A stretch of DNA of 64,000 bases from Dolichospermum sp. LEGE 00240 (GTDB lineage: Bacteria > Cyanobacteriota > Cyanobacteriia > Cyanobacteriales > Nostocaceae). This document shows positions 63,847 to 64,000 of this stretch, one piece after another. The notes under the pieces are model-generated. The model was not told where the DNA came from. It was given only the letters and a program-made list of their open reading frames with translations, and ran no database searches. Every line of letters begins with the position of its first letter. The first letter of the stretch is position 1. The DNA is taken from the NCBI RefSeq assembly GCF_015207875.1, contig NZ_JADEVZ010000017.1:1-64000 (forward strand). The letters run 5' to 3'. Both the position numbers and the translations under genes were made by a program.

Positions 63847-64000
63847 TTAAATTGAGTGTTGGGTTAACCAAGCTTCTAAATCAGCAACACTAGAAAAGTC
63901 TAATAATGCCTCTCCTAAATTTTCTAACTGTTCAATTGATAATCCTGTAATTCGCTCGATTAATAACGCATCAATTTCCCCAATCCGACGATGTAGTAGA
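63847..64000 (-). CDS. DUF4351-containing protein, C-terminal end (cut by window edge)
   Basis: The minus strand reads LLHRRIGEIDALLIERITGL, then SIEQLENLGEALLDFSSVAD and LEAWLTQHSI, stopping at 63849-63847. This is the DUF4351 domain usually found at the C-terminus of Rpn-type (PD-(D/E)XK) recombination-promoting nuclease/transposase-like proteins, frequent in cyanobacteria. The main part lies beyond the right edge. Confidence 0.82.
   Translation of the reverse strand, partial: LLHRRIGEIDALLIERITGLSIEQLENLGEALLDFSSVADLEAWLTQHSI

Overview
The window looks like a chromosome segment of a low-GC filamentous cyanobacterium of the Nostocales type. Evidence for this is the scattered GCGATCGC (HIP1) octamers, many short dispersed repeats and MITE-like elements, an SLH-domain porin of the cyanobacterial iron-uptake/SomA type, a DUF2808 exported protein, and CadD- and TauE-type transporters with cyanobacterial sequence character. 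The genus is inferred, not proven.

Most of the window (about 0.3-3 kb and 9-62 kb) is one large island for organosulfur use. The core is a minus-strand ssu operon (about 34.0 to 26.4 kb): SsuB ATPase, two SsuA-type binding proteins, a TauD-type dioxygenase, SsuC permease, SsuD alkanesulfonate monooxygenase, SsuE FMN reductase and a small protein. Around it are a second flavin monooxygenase of the NtaA/SnaA/DszA type with an amidohydrolase (9.3-12.7 kb), an Rrf2 regulator followed by a cysteine synthase (13.4-14.8 kb), three TauE/SafE exporters (one paired with DUF1634), three CadD-family paralogues, a porin, nitroreductase, aldo/keto reductase, a threonine-dehydratase-like enzyme, a methyltransferase-GST-DUF442 operon, two AprA-like flavoproteins each with a nearby 8Fe-8S ferredoxin, a third SsuA, a ChrA transporter, an Mrp-type ATPase and MetY/MetX. 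Together they suggest import of sulfonates or related compounds, oxidative release of sulfite, handling or export of sulfite, and capture of sulfide into cysteine and homocysteine.

The main new observation is an imperfect palindrome, CTACGGTA-N12-TACTGTAG, always with the same 12-base spacing and often an inner TTGRTNGA-like sequence. It occurs 13 times, only between genes, in front of most of these transcription units. I infer it is the operator of a sulfur regulon. The Rrf2 protein at 13.4 kb, which has no Fe-S cysteine triad and sits next to cysK, is a natural candidate for the regulator by analogy with Bacillus CymR-CysK, but this is not shown by the sequence.

The region at 3.1-6.9 kb is a small defence/toxin-antitoxin patch (DNA methyltransferase, orphan Xre protein, HigBA, DUF1778-GNAT). 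Mobile DNA is plentiful: an IS5-like transposase cut by the left edge, at least five MITE-like repeat families, and gene relics (aldo/keto reductase, monooxygenase, DUF2808). One small repeat sits in frame inside the threonine-dehydratase-like gene, another supplies the stop codon of a CadD gene, and a heptamer tandem repeat supplies the end of metY. The right edge cuts a DUF4351 (Rpn-like) gene. I saw no rRNA, tRNA or CRISPR array.
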